This document shows, one piece after another, positions 22,235 through 33,854 of a DNA stretch of 64,000 nt. Origin of the DNA: Paguma larvata. Taxonomy: Eukaryota; Chordata; Mammalia; Carnivora; Viverridae. The notes under the pieces are model-generated. The model searched no databases and was not told the DNA's origin. It saw only the letters and a list, made by a program, of their open reading frames with translations. The stretch is from contig CM057826.1 in NCBI GenBank assembly GCA_030068075.1, forward strand, positions 36,072,211-36,136,210, in the 5' to 3' direction. A program made the translations under genes and the position numbers. Within the stretch, counting starts at the first letter, position 1, and the number at the start of each line of letters is the position of its first letter.

Positions 22235-24630
22235 CTCATGGCCATCCTTTTTCTACCATCAAACTTTTCTTTCCCTTTCACCTAATGTCCTTTTCCTGAC
22301 CATGGTCTTATCTGGGACATCATATTACTTTTAATTATTATGTCTCCTTAGGCTCCTCTAGACTATGATAATTTTTCAGACTTCTTGTTATTGATAACCT
22401 TGACAGCTTTGAGAAGTACTGGGCAGGTACTATACATAACATGTCTCGAGTTTGCTTGCCTGATGGTTCTCTCATGATTAAATAGGAGTTATTGGGTTTT
22501 GAGGAAGAAGTCAAGTGCCAGTTTTCTTCATATTATATCAAGGGTACAGATTATTAACATGGTGTCACTGATGATCACCTGGTTGAGGTTTGTCGAATTT
22601 TTTCGCCATAAAATTTCTGTTTTTTTCCTGCTTTCCATGCAGTGTGCTTTGGAAAGAAATCACTATGCACAGACCACATTCAAGGAGCAAGGAGTTATGC
22701 TTAGCCTCTGATAGGAAGTATCTATGTAAATTATTTCAGTTTCTTTCCATAGGAGATTTAAAAATAAACACTTCCTCTGATATTTACTTATTCAATTATT
22801 TATTTATATCAATATAAGCTCATGAATATCTATTTTATACTTTGGATTATAACCCAATGTTACATTGCCTCGTTGTCATATTGTCCAAGATGGGGCCACT
22901 GGGAACATTTTTATCTGGTTCTGTTTTTCTTTGACATACTCCTATTGTTGGATTTTACTCCCCCTACTTTGGTACTCTCTTGCTTTCTGGCACTACGAAA
23001 TGCTCCCAGTTTATTCTGTATATTCCCGTCATAGATTTAGCTGTTTCCCTAAAGAACTATAGTTTTTTAAATTGGAGAATGCTATTTGAAACTAAAATCT
23101 AGTTACCCCTGGGGTATTATTGTCCATAGGTCCCCTCAGCTGACAGAGCAAGAAGATATACGTATATAGACTAATCCCTGTGTATACAGATGTCTATAAA
23201 TACTTCTCCGTGTAACTATCTTTGTCTATATTACACTAAACATAGTTCACTGTGATGCCTTCTAGTGTAATCCATTACTGCATGTCTCATTCAAGCTTCC
23301 TCTCCTTGTTTATCTGTACCCACTCACTCCTATAGTGACAAATCTGTCTTCCACCACCCTCCATTCATCTACTTAACTGGGTTCCAGTATACATGCACAG
23401 TGGTTTCAGAACTATTAACTTGTACGCTTGTGGGAAACAACATTATCAAGTGGAATACAGTTTTTATGTACAGTTGCCTTTGCCTTTAGCCTTACCATCT
23501 CCACTTCTCTCCAAAGTTACTTAGATCAGCAATTTCTCTCCACGCCCTTTAGTGGAGTTATGTTATATAATTTATAATACAACTAGATTCTTTTGCCCCA
23601 TTCTTCATTCCATCCTGTTTTTCCTTGACTTGTTAAATGATTTAATTTTTCCAAGTTTGCATACATTAATATTGATACTTTGTATTGTATAGTTTTGTGG
23701 GCTTTGAAAAATGCAGTGTCGTGTATCCATCATTACAGTAACATATAGGATAGTTTCACCACCTTAAAAAACCCTCTGTAGTTCTTCTATTTAATCCTTC
23801 CAGTTCCTCAAATCCATGCCAAACACTGACTTTTTAAATAATCTCTACAGTTTTGGTCATCGCTTTTTTTTTTTTTTTTAGCAAGTCATAAACATGGAAT
23901 AATCAATAGGCAGTGTTTTGGGGCTGATCCTTTCTCTTAGTAACATCAATTTAAAATTCATGTATGTTTTTCTTGGCTTCTGAGTTCATGCCTTTTTATC
24001 ACTGAGTAGCATTACATTATATGGATGCACAATGATTTGCTTGTAAATTCACCGACTGAAGGACATCTTCATTACTTTCCATTTTTAGAATAAAGCTGCT
24101 ATAAACATTGTGTGCAGGTATTGTGTGGACATACGTTTCATATTAGTTAGGTAAATACCTAGAAACATAATTGCTGAATTGCAGGATATGGCTATGTTTA
24201 ACTTCATGTGTAGGTTTGCATGTGGACGTAAGTTGTACAAAACTGGTTTTTAAAGTGCTTAGACCATATTGCATTCTCATCAGCAGTACATGAGCATTGC
24301 ATTTGCCCTGCTGATTTTTGCCAGTGCTTCGTTTCAGTTTTTATTTATTTTAGCCATTTTAATAGGTTTGTAGTGATATCTTATGGTTTTATAAATTTTA
24401 TCTCTGTGATGACTAATGACTGTATCATTTGATATACTTGTCATTGGTATATTTTCTTTGGTAATGGTTCTGTTCATCTCTTTTGCTTGTTTTTAATTAT
24501 TTTTTATTATAAATTTCGAGAGTTCTTTATATATTTTGGATACAAGTCCTTTGTCAAAAATGCTTGTTTTGTAGCTTTCTGTGCTATAATTTACTCATTG
24601 TAAGTGCAGAATTTATGATTCTTATTAAGT
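22235..24630 (-). mobile_element. L1MC/L1M-like LINE 3' part, antisense
   Basis: The left 1.6 kb match the long 3' UTR typical of L1MC-type elements: 'cagctttgagaagtactgggcaggta', 'gatgatcacctggttgaggtttgtcg', 'attgtccaagatggggccactggg'. The right part (about 23640-24630) is the 3' UTR/ORF2 junction and the C-terminal end of ORF2: 'accgactgaaggacatcttc', 'aataaagctgctataaacat', 'gagttctttatatattttggata'. No coding frame survives. Subfamily assignment is from memory of consensus features. Confidence 0.85.
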
Positions 24631-25210
24631 TTCTAAAGCTGTAGGACTATTAGTAGTAGTAGTAGTATTTTATAGTTAAAAATCAAGATTTCGAGCTATG
24701 TTTACAGATACCACTATAGAGCTCTCCAATTATTGAAAGATAATAATTTTACATATTTTATGTCCTCCTCTTCTCTCTTTTTCATCTAGAAGACTTTTGG
24801 ATTTGAACCTAAATTATGAGTATTACATCCTATTACTTAGATATTTTAAATCTTTTCTTTAAGGTATTATTCTTATATCGACTTCATGTTATATGACTAT
24901 AAGAATGATTATTTTAATTTAATTTGTTTTTCAACTTATTTGACTCAGTGGATTTAACTAACCACTATTGTTAACCACCACAGAGCAAACATGAAATAAA
25001 GGGAGATTTAATGATTTATACAAGCGTAACTTCCTCCATCTATGATTAAAAATGAAATTTTATCTATATTAGAATGTAGTCATTAGGTGAGTTGACTCTA
25101 TGACAGTGGAAAGATTTAATTGTAAGTTATTAGCAAGCCAATGGTAAGCTGAATCTGAGAGTGCCTCAGCCTGTTTGAGTGATTAGAGTACTGATGTGCA
25201 CAGTGCCAGT
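24630..25210. other. Unassigned AT-rich spacer
   Basis: Contains a short (TAG)n run at about 24649-24667. Otherwise nothing recognised. Confidence 0.4.
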
Positions 25211-25214
25211 CTGG

Positions 25215-25475
25215 TACACACTGACCAGAGGCAGGTCGGAGTGCTGGGCTTAGTGTTGTTTGCCATTCTATAAGAGAGACATTGACAAATTGGACCTAAT
25301 ACATAGGGCAACCAAGATAGTAAAAGGGCTAGACATGGTGTCACATAAGGAATGTTTAGAAAAAACTGGAATGTTTAGTCTGCGAAAGGAAAGAATGATG
25401 GGGCTGTGGATTGGTTGGAGGAACACGATAGCCATCTATCTTTAAACATTTACAGGACCAACAAAATAAAGAGGA
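25215..25475 (+). mobile_element. L3/CR1-type LINE fragment, reverse transcriptase C-terminal end
   Basis: The plus frame from 25260 to 25445 is open for 61 codons and reads ...KRDIDKLDLIHRATKIVKGL, then MVSHKECLEKTGMFSL and RKERMMGL. CR1/L3 LINEs carry a matching block at this place, with the pattern DIDKLERVQRRATK(M)VKGL...YEERLKELG(M)FSLEKRRLRGD. The preceding bases 'ggtcggagtgctgggctt' fit the DNA just upstream in L3. Activity of this family in the mammalian line ended long before carnivores arose, so an open frame of this length is either chance or constraint. No start codon, tail or 5' part is present; it is not an active gene. Confidence 0.8.
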
Positions 25476-25479
25476 TTTT

Positions 25480-26325
25480 TTTTTTTTTTTTGGTCACAAA
25501 GAGGCTCACTAGTAATATAGATTAAGTTCAAAGGAGTCAGGGCTTGACATACAAATAAAAACTTCTTTAAATTTAAAAATTCCAAAATTAAATTGGTTTT
25601 CTGATTTAGATGCAAACTTAGAGAGAAAAAGGACTTCTCGGTCAACAGTGTGCAGGAAACCTGTCTATATATTCTTGAAGTTTATTACTTATAATTCGCT
25701 AGAGATTTATAGACCATCGAAGAGTATTTTCTATGATAATTGATACATATGTGACTCTAACGGTAAAGCCTTTTGTTGTCCTGGACATTGAATCTAAAAT
25801 ATGCTGGAGAGAATGGTCAATGGATGATAAAATTAGAAATTTAAAGATGGATAGCTTTTGAATAGGCAGAGAAGAAACGATTTTAACTGAGAATATATGT
25901 CTAAGAGTACAGAAAAAAACAAGCAACTGTGTCATTTTCATAAGACACTGAGTAGGCAAATCTGACTGAAAAAACAACTGTATATTTAAATGTCTATGAA
26001 ATGATCGTCTGGAAGGAGAGCTTTGGTTTGTCATTAATGGCCTCTAATGACTTCCACAGTCTAAAGTCGCCTTGTATGACCTATCACCAGCCATTGATAC
26101 AGTTGATCACTCCCTCCCCTTTGAAACAAATTCATCACTTGGCTTCCAAAACACTATGCATGCCAAGTTTTTATTTTTCCTCTCTTGATGTTCCTTCTTA
26201 ATTTTCTTTCCTGATTCTTCTGTGCTTATTTCAGTAGTAGTATAATGTCAATGACATTGCTTTATATGCTGTATATAAGCTGATTATCTTCCAAATGAAT
26301 ATCTCAACCTTGTACTTCCTCAAAT
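25480..26325. other. Unassigned sequence right of the L3 fragment
   Basis: A T run lies at about 25476-25491. The L3 may continue weakly to about 25640. A 111-codon minus frame at 25699-26034 has no recognisable motif and is not called. Confidence 0.4.
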
Positions 26326-26329
26326 TTCA

Positions 26330-27325
26330 CATTCAGTTATAAACTGTCTATTTGATATCATCTCTCCTGTATTTAAGATGCCCCAAACTGAACTTCCACT
26401 GTCTACTCTACCTCCTATCACCATCTCCTTCTCTTGAGGTATCCCCCTCTCATTAAATTATAGCTCTATTATTATAGTTCCTCATGAAATTAGATTTGTT
26501 TCTGATTTCCAGTTCCCCTCATTGTCACACTTCCAATCCATCAGTAAATCCTGTTGAATCTATCCTCAAAATGCATTCAGAATGCAAACTGTCCTCAACT
26601 CCTCTACAGCCACCCCTGATCCCAGCTCCCATGATCTCTTTCCTAGATAACTACAGCCTCTTAACTTGCCCTCTTACTTTTACCTTTCAGTGGATTCTCA
26701 GCCACACAGCTTTTGAAATGAAAATCAGATCATGTCACAATTCTGCTCAGAATCTTTCAATGATTTCCATCTCATTCAGAGTGAAAGGTGAATTATTTAC
26801 AATGACCCTCAAAGTTCTACTAACCTAGTACCCTGCCTCTCTCTGACCCCGTCTCTTAGTTGTTTCCCCCTTGTTCACTCTACGCCATTTGCATTATTCT
26901 TCTTGCCATTTTTTCCCCTTTCCAAATATGTAGACAACATCCCCCATTGGGACCTTGTAATGTCTGTTCCCTTTACCTGTAATACCCTTCTGCCATATAT
27001 CCATAGGACATACGCTCTTATTATTTCCTTCAGGGCTTTTCTTGTAGTCACCACATCAGTAAATCTTACCAGGTATGAAATATCATCCTTTATCTCAACT
27101 CTTAATAGCCCTTTCCCTGCTTTATTTTTCCTTTTAGCACTTCTCACTATAAAGAATCATTTACATACACTGTATAAATTTATTACTTAATTTGGCTCCT
27201 TGTCTCACCTCCTCGCTACATGTAAGCAACGATTTTTGTCCATATGGCTCATCGATGTACTCTAGTGCCTAAAAGAGCTCACGCCACATAGTCTTTGCTC
27301 AATAAATATTCATTAATTTTGAAAT
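26330..27325 (+). mobile_element. L2 LINE, sense, 1 kb
   Basis: Sense L2 word order: 'gccacacagcttttgaaatgaaaatcagatcatgtcac', 'ctgctcagaatctttcaatgatttcc', 'tcagagtgaaagg', 'cttcagggcttttcttgtagtcacc', 'cacttctcactataaagaat', and the terminal 'agtctttgctcaataaatattcattaa'. Three open frames (26484, 26903 plus; 26875 minus) are remnants or shadows. Confidence 0.85.
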
Positions 27326-27329
27326 GCTT

Positions 27330-27675
27330 TTTGAAAGCCCTGAGAAGTAGGCCAAAGACAGAATTGTGTTTGCTTGGCTTTGGAAAGGGTTTGGAAGCTT
27401 TTTGACAATAAAAGTTATGCTAAAGATGTGTTATAAGAAAACTGATTTCCCAAATTATGGTTTGAGTACACAGAATGCTGAAAAGTTGCAAAGGTTTAAG
27501 AAAAGAAGACCACGTAGGAGTGTGTTATAGTGATTTATAGTATCTTGTGGGCAAAAGGAAATAGAACACAACAAAGAAGAGACTAATTACAAAGAAAGAA
27601 TTGCTATCTAAAGACTGGTTATTGGATAAGAGAAGAAATTAAAATTAATGATTTTTGAACCTTTTTTCTTACCCT
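27330..27675. other. Unassigned spacer
   Basis: Nothing recognised. Confidence 0.4.
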
Positions 27676-27680
27676 TTCCC

Positions 27681-27724
<44 letters not shown>

Positions 27725-27726
27725 TC
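27681..27726. repeat. (TTTC)n microsatellite
   Basis: About 11 CTTT units without interruption. A likely polymorphic tetranucleotide marker. Confidence 0.95.
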
Positions 27727-27729
27727 ATA

Positions 27730-28275
27730 GTGAGTGAAGAAACATGATTAAGATAAAAATAGCATAGAGGATGATGGAGTATACCACCTCAATCTCCTCC
27801 AGAACAGAAGTTCTCATTCTTCCAGCTACTGACAAGGTTGATGATTGGCAGCTCTTAGTTGAGTCTCTCTCTCCCCAAATTGCCCTTAGCTAAAGAATGT
27901 CCAACTCTTAAAGTCATGCTGCCTTCTCTGAAGGCAGGTTGTATCCAAAACTAGTCAATGAGGAGATATGAAAGCCCTACAGTGGGACAGTTCTGGGGAA
28001 CCGTCCCAGCCCAGGAGCCATTAGTGATACCCAGTGAGGTCTTTGCTGTGACTGCATCACAAATCATCTACTCATTTTACTCAAAAGTTGTAAATACAAC
28101 TTTACTTTCCCTCTAGTGTTTCTCTTGAAGTCCCTCTCCATACACTTCCTGCCTGTAACTCTCTTCCCAGGAAATCCAACCTAAGGCAGACATCTGAGAA
28201 ACATCAAAGAATATAAGTGTGTTAAAAAGTTAGTAACTAATAACATTTATGTTTATGATAAATAAAGAGGTATAT
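27730..28275. other. Unassigned, possibly an old unclassified repeat
   Basis: The end 'gtaactctcttcccaggaaatccaacctaaggcaga' resembles the '...ggaacccaacctaagacag' endings of some old mammalian repeats. I cannot name a family with confidence. Confidence 0.35.
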
Positions 28276-28277
28276 TT

Positions 28278-28402
28278 CTTTTTAATAAGTTTTATTTATT
28301 TATTGTTAAGTAATCTCTACACCCAACATCGGGGTTGGAACTCATGAACCTGAGACCAAGAGTCACACGTGCTTCAGAAGGAAGCAGCCAGGTGTCCCAA
28401 AC
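28278..28402 (-). mobile_element. Short CAN-SINE-related element, antisense, no CT tract
   Basis: 'aagttttatttatttattgttaagtaatctctacacccaacatcggggttggaactcatgaacctgagaccaagagtcacacgtgct...cagccaggtgtccc'. The GA/CT-rich body is missing and replaced by 'taagtaatctctacacccaac', a known alternative carnivore tRNA-Lys SINE form. Confidence 0.82.
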
Positions 28403-28454
28403 ATACCAAGAGATGTGTTTCATACATTCTTAAATTCAGCTGAAGTCATTTCAG

Positions 28455-28585
28455 TTTCACATGGATTTATTAAACACCCAGTGTTTACAGAAAATCATAC
28501 TGTTTACTATTGGAAGCATAATAGAAACAAGATAGCCCTTGCCTCTGAACCTCATCATAAATACATTTAACTGACAAAAAGAGCA
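28455..28585 (-). mobile_element. L2 3' end, antisense
   Basis: 'ggatttattaaacacccagtgtttacag', 'tactattggaagcataatagaaacaagatagcccttgcctctgaacctcat', and 'aactgacaaaaagagc' follow the antisense L2 3' end. Confidence 0.68.
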
Positions 28586-28589
28586 TTGA

Positions 28590-31500
28590 TCCAGACTGAG
28601 GCTGGAATCCTCCTGGATCACAACCAAATTCATGATTAACAGCCTTGCAGATGTGCATAAACTTGAGAAAATGCAATGTCTCTGTGAAGCGTGTGAGATG
28701 ATGCTAGTCTGTGTTTATAAGATGTTCTTCCAAAGATACTCCATGCATCTGTAGGCTAGTTAGTATCTTAGCTACCTTCTTAGTTCCTTAAACAGGTATA
28801 TATCTGTAGTTCTAATAACACAATAATAATATAAGTTGGCTTATAGCCATATTTTCTTGTAATGTTATCCTTTCTGATCTTGGATTAAGGCAGTATATGG
28901 GTGGGTAGTTCTTAAGGAAATTCTGAGAATATTAGCTAATGGTTCAAAGATAAGTAATTGCCAAAAATTTTAGGCATAATCTGTGGATTCAAATACTAGG
29001 AACATTCACATGATGTTATTAACCCAGCCTTTTAAAATTGTACCTTCTCTAAAAAGCAGTTCCTTTTTCCTTCTATCCTATTGAGCAAAACAAACAAAGA
29101 CCTGGTATCTGAATTTTGAGTATTTCCACTCCCTCACACATGGATTCTGATACTAAGTTATCACTGGATAGTTGAGAACTCTGTAAAGTTGGATTGTCAT
29201 AAATATGAGAAATTTAAAAAAAACACTAATTGTCAGGGTCAGAGGACCTAGAGAGAAATCATAGGGTGATATAGTGACAAAGTAGGAAGTGGCATTCACA
29301 GCAAACATGTAAAAATATTCACTACAAACAGTAAAATTATTCACTACAAACAGATATCCACCATGTATTTAAATTCTTCTCAGGAAGGAAATTCCAAGTT
29401 TTTTCAGAAACTCAGAATTTAATAGGTTTTGCTATTCGTCTTAAATAAATCCCTCTATGACAGTTGAAGTCCATTTCTTGTTTTTATATCTTTAACACTC
29501 AATGATGCAGATAGCAGCTGTAATAAATTTTCACCATCCTAACTGGGAAGTCATTGAATCTGCTGTGTTTCCTGCCACCTCACATTTGGTGTGGATGGTT
29601 GAATTGGATTTTGTCATCCATAATATACAAAAACCATTCTCATCTACATTATTCTTGTAGTTCTTGCTCTGAAAAATCTTACACTCATGTTGATATTACA
29701 ACCAGGATTGCTACATCATTATGGGAAAACAGCAAAAGTTATTTTTAAGGTGAAGACATTCGTTCCATAATGATGCTATATTATTTCACCCCCAACACAT
29801 TCCCAAGTGACTTACTATCTACTTTTAAATGAGAAATATAAAGGAAGTGTAAAATATTCCACATAAAGAAACATTCCAAATGACAATGCTTGCTTTATTC
29901 CTGATTTTTAACTTAATGTTTCATCTTTTGTTTTTAACCTGATTTGTTCACTATTGCTTGTGTCTGGACATAAAAGAGGTGTTTCTATATCTTGCCTGTT
30001 TTTTTTTTTTGTTTGTTTGTTTTATTTTGTTTTTTTTTTTTTTGTTTTTTGTTTTTTAGTTTTTTATTTTTTTTTTCATGTCAGTAATGTTCACACAATT
30101 TGCAGAGAATGGCCTGTTAACAATTTCTGGATTAAATTTTTATTTACAAAAAGTCCTGCTCTGGGAGTAAGATTGAATCAGAGTTTCCTTGGTGAATAAT
30201 CTTACATGGCTTATTCCTACCCATGCTCCCCTTTTAGACTGTACATTATCTTAATCAGTAGACACTATCTGTTTGACACTGTAGAGTGATATAGAAAGAT
30301 TCTGCTCTTCCAGGCAGATATTTATTGACCATGACATTTAAGCAAGGCAGATGCTTCCTTTACAAAGAGGGTTAAGAATAGGGCTTATCATGGCAAGTGT
30401 AAATGTTTATCCCAAGTATTAATTAATAACTTTCATGCATATCTAGAAAACAACAGTATTATGCTGGTAAACATCTAATGAGATATCAAAAAAAGTGATT
30501 AATTCAACTCCATTTGGGACTTTTTGTATAATCTCAATTTTACCAGATATATTTTACAACAAACAGGCAACTGTTGAATCCTGACATCTGCCCTGTTATT
30601 TGTCTATCTGTCCATCTGTTTGTTTGTCTAAATGTATTTGGTTAGACCATAACATACATTTTTTTTATAAACCTTTCTCTGTAATTCAGGAAGTAAAGGG
30701 ATTTAAATGGTATCAGCCTTGTTTACTATACATCACCAATTTGGAATCAGAGCTATTTGCAAAAAGTGCTATATATCCTTTATAAATTACATCATTGAAG
30801 CTCTGGAACAAATAAAAAATTGAAGTTTGCATGAAAAATGAGAAGATATTTTGTTAACCTGAAAATCAGCAGGGTGCCTGATATGTGTAATATAATCTTT
30901 TTATAAAAATATATACATATGTATTATAGGTAATATCAAATATCTAAAATATAATTGAGCAGGATGCTCACAAAAATATTGAGAGTTATTACTTTTGGGG
31001 AGACAAATGGGATGGGTTACTACTATTAATATTCATACTTTAGTGTTTGATTTGTTTTTAACATGAATCAAATTTTTTAACAAGTACAAAATTGTTTTTA
31101 TGATTTAAAATATGTCTACAAATGAAGTACATCATTTTGCTGCTCAGGACATGAGGAAGCAGTAGTTTCTTTACACTTTTACTTTCTTCTATGTGGACAT
31201 GTTAGCTAGGATTCCATTTGAAGGACTACTTTTATATATAAAACTCATAATTTTATTCTTGTTTTGTTAATATAGCTTCTAAATTGTTTCGCTAATATTT
31301 TAAAATCAAACTACCTTGATTTATATTTTTCTTTTACTGAACCAAAGGAGATCAGTGTCAATGTCTAGCAAGTTTTGAAATTGTCCCCCACCTTTTTTTG
31401 AGGGAAAGTGTTTAGAATCTCCAAGCAAGGAATTAAACATAGTTTAAAACCATTGGAGTGTTCATGTGGAAATAAAATTTCGCTGAATAAGATATAAAGG

Positions 31501-32400
31501 GTCCCTACATTATATTCAAACAATAACATCAACAATACATGAGTCAAAATTATTGAAGCACTGATGGCCTCAGCCCATAAAATTCTATGAATTTTTTACA
31601 GCACCAGGTGTGAACATTATGAGGTGGAGGACAGCTTTGTTTAGAATTAACAATGTGCCGTTAAATAAGCCAGTAAAATAAATCTATTTACTATCTCCTC
31701 TTTGTTACTTTCGCTTCCACTTTGGGTAACACTTTTTTATTTATAAAAATCCTTACTTTATTTCTAATTCTGTATATAATATCTGTATCTTGATGGTAAT
31801 GTGTGGTTGGTAAGATCTTAGTGATTGAAGCAATGACTTTTAATGGGAAGTTCCGTTATAGACATCTTGAAAATTGGCCCAAAGTCTCCACCATTTCCCT
31901 TTCAGTATCATTCAGAAGGGCACATTGTGCTTAATAGTAGATCTGGTACAACTTGTTTCCAAAGTCTTTAAAGAGATAAATACAGAGTAGAAAGGCAGAA
32001 TCTTGTAGATTATCTCGGCTGAGTACTCGGACACTTCTTCAAATCCCCAGGAGACTGGTCCTCTAATGCATTCAAGTGATTTTATTACTTGAAAGACGTT
32101 GCCATCTTGGTAAAAATTCATTAAAAACTAAAGATTAAACATATAATAAAAGCATTATATTATATGTATAAGTGTGTGAACATATATATGTATATGTATA
32201 TGTATCTAGATTCTACTATAGATAGTGGAACCTTAAAAAGCGTATTAGGATAAAAGTTACACTTGAGAAATTCTTGCATTAATGTGTTTTCCGATTATTG
32301 AATAACAAATACATTTATGTAATTTGTGCCATCAAAAAACATTGATGTTCTAACAAAAACTAGCATGAGAACCTTCCATAAGGTGTTCATTCATTAATCA
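28590..32400. other. Repeat-poor block of 3.8 kb
   Basis: No transposon is recognised apart from simple sequence: a 15-bp word attcactacaaacag repeated at 29318 and 29340, the T/G-rich tract near 30.0 kb, and TATATG units at about 32176-32212. No coding frame shows a family motif. Such blocks can hold conserved elements, but that is not shown here. Confidence 0.45.
30000..30077. repeat. T-rich low-complexity tract with TTTG units
   Basis: Seventy-eight bases that are nearly all T with interspersed G and a few A. There is no attached retroelement body, so it is either an orphan tail or expanded low-complexity DNA. Confidence 0.85.
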
Positions 32401-32579
32401 TTCATTCATCAATCTTGAATTTTTCATTTGTATATCCAACTGCCTACCTGACAGCTTCTCTTAGATGTTAAGAAGGCAACCAAAATTAAATGCACCAAAA
32501 ACAAAACAAAAACACCTCTCGATTCCACACACACAGTCCCAACATCTTTCTCCTACTCACTCTCTCGTAGTAAATGGCA

Positions 32580-33057
32580 TCACAACACACTCAGTTGGTC
32601 AAGTCAAAAATTCTGTCCATGATCCTAGATTCCCTTCTTTCCCTCATCTCGTGTATCTATCATAATACTTCCAAAACATAGGAATCCAACTTCTCTTCAT
32701 CCCCTCTACTGCTACCCTAGTCTGACGTACTGGTATCTCTTGGTTTCATTCCTTCAGGAAGTTTCTGGCAGACCTTCTAAATCATGTTTCTTTAAAGTCT
32801 ACTCTCCACACAGCAGTCAGAGTTATCTTAAAAAAAAAAAAAAAAAGAATTCAGTTATAACTTTCCCTTCTTGAAAATTCCAAAGCTTTACCATTTCATT
32901 TAGAGTAATGAAAAGCCAATTTTTTTTCTCTCTGCCTACAACACCCAACATGATAGATTCTTGATCTGTCTAATCTCCTACCACCTCTGCTTTCTTGTCT
33001 CCTCTCCAAGCTACAGTGGCCTTCTTTCTATCACTTAAACATGCAAAACTCATGTTG
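32580..33057 (+). mobile_element. L2 LINE, sense
   Basis: 'ctccacacagcagtcagagttatctt', then an inserted A run (32830-32846), then 'aattccaaagctttaccatttcatttagagtaa' and 'ctccaagctacagtggccttctttct', all in sense L2 order. A SINE ends it at the right. Confidence 0.82.
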
Positions 33058-33071
33058 GGAACATATTTCTT

Positions 33072-33305
33072 TTTTTTTTAAATTTTTTTAACGTTTTATT
33101 TTTTTTTATTTTATTTTTGAGAAACCTAGAGACAGAGCATGATTAAGGGAAGGGCAGAGAGAGAGGGAGGTACAGAATCTGAAGCAGGCTCCAGACTCTG
33201 AGCCGTCAGCACAGAGCCCGACGAGGGGCTCGAACTCACAAACCGTGAGATCATGACCTGAGCTAAAGTCAGCCGCTTAACCAACTGACCCACCCAGGTG
33301 TCCCA
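33072..33305 (-). mobile_element. CAN-SINE, antisense
   Basis: T/A-rich tail, 'gagccgtcagcacagagcccgacgaggggctcgaac', and a head ending in 'ctgacccacccaggtgtccc'. Perfect duplication ggaacatatttctt at 33058-33071 and 33306-33319. CpGs are partly kept, so the copy is fairly young. Confidence 0.96.
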
Positions 33306-33384
33306 GGAACATATTTCTTAATGGTTATTTGTGGAATAAATGAAGTACTGCCTTGATCAAATATAAAAAAGAACACTAACATAC

Positions 33385-33720
33385 AGAATCTGATCTCCAG
33401 AAACTTACGGCCCAGTAGAAACAACTGCACCAGTAAACAAACAAGAGCAGTACATATTCTGGTGGTATGAAAAAACTATGTATAGAGGTTATAAGGTCAC
33501 AGGAGGAATAATCAGTTTTTCTTGAGAGAAGTTTGTTGAATTAAGTTTCAACAGATAATTTGGGAGGTGTCGTCCAAAAGGACCCAGATTGAGGAGGGCG
33601 CGGGACGCAGGTGGCTCTTGGGCATGTTCACAGAGGACTGAAACCACATCAGGAGAAAGGGAACACACAAATCACTCAGTCTAGCTTGACCAAAGCCCTG
33701 GACCTAAATACAAGTCTGTT
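33385..33720 (-). mobile_element. L2-like LINE, antisense, decayed
   Basis: 'gatctccagaaacttacggcccagtagaaacaactgc', 'gaggttataaggtcacaggagg', and 'gaattaagtttcaacagata' fit antisense L2 order, at high divergence. The GC-richer bit at 33594-33625 is unexplained. Confidence 0.5.
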
Positions 33721-33854
33721 GTTCCATATTACTATGAACAGTAAAGAATAGTAGAAAAGAAACCCAAACAATTCTGTGGGCCAAGTGATATCATCGGATT
33801 AGAAATGCATTTCTAATATCCAAGACAGAGCCATTAGTCCATTTGAACAATTCA

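Noticed and set aside
25699..26034. 111-codon minus-strand frame
   Set aside because: No recognisable motif or family; not in register with any repeat protein I know.
29318..29354. Two copies of attcactacaaacag as a CRISPR-like array
   Set aside because: Only two copies with a 7-bp gap, in a mammalian genome; it is a small local duplication.
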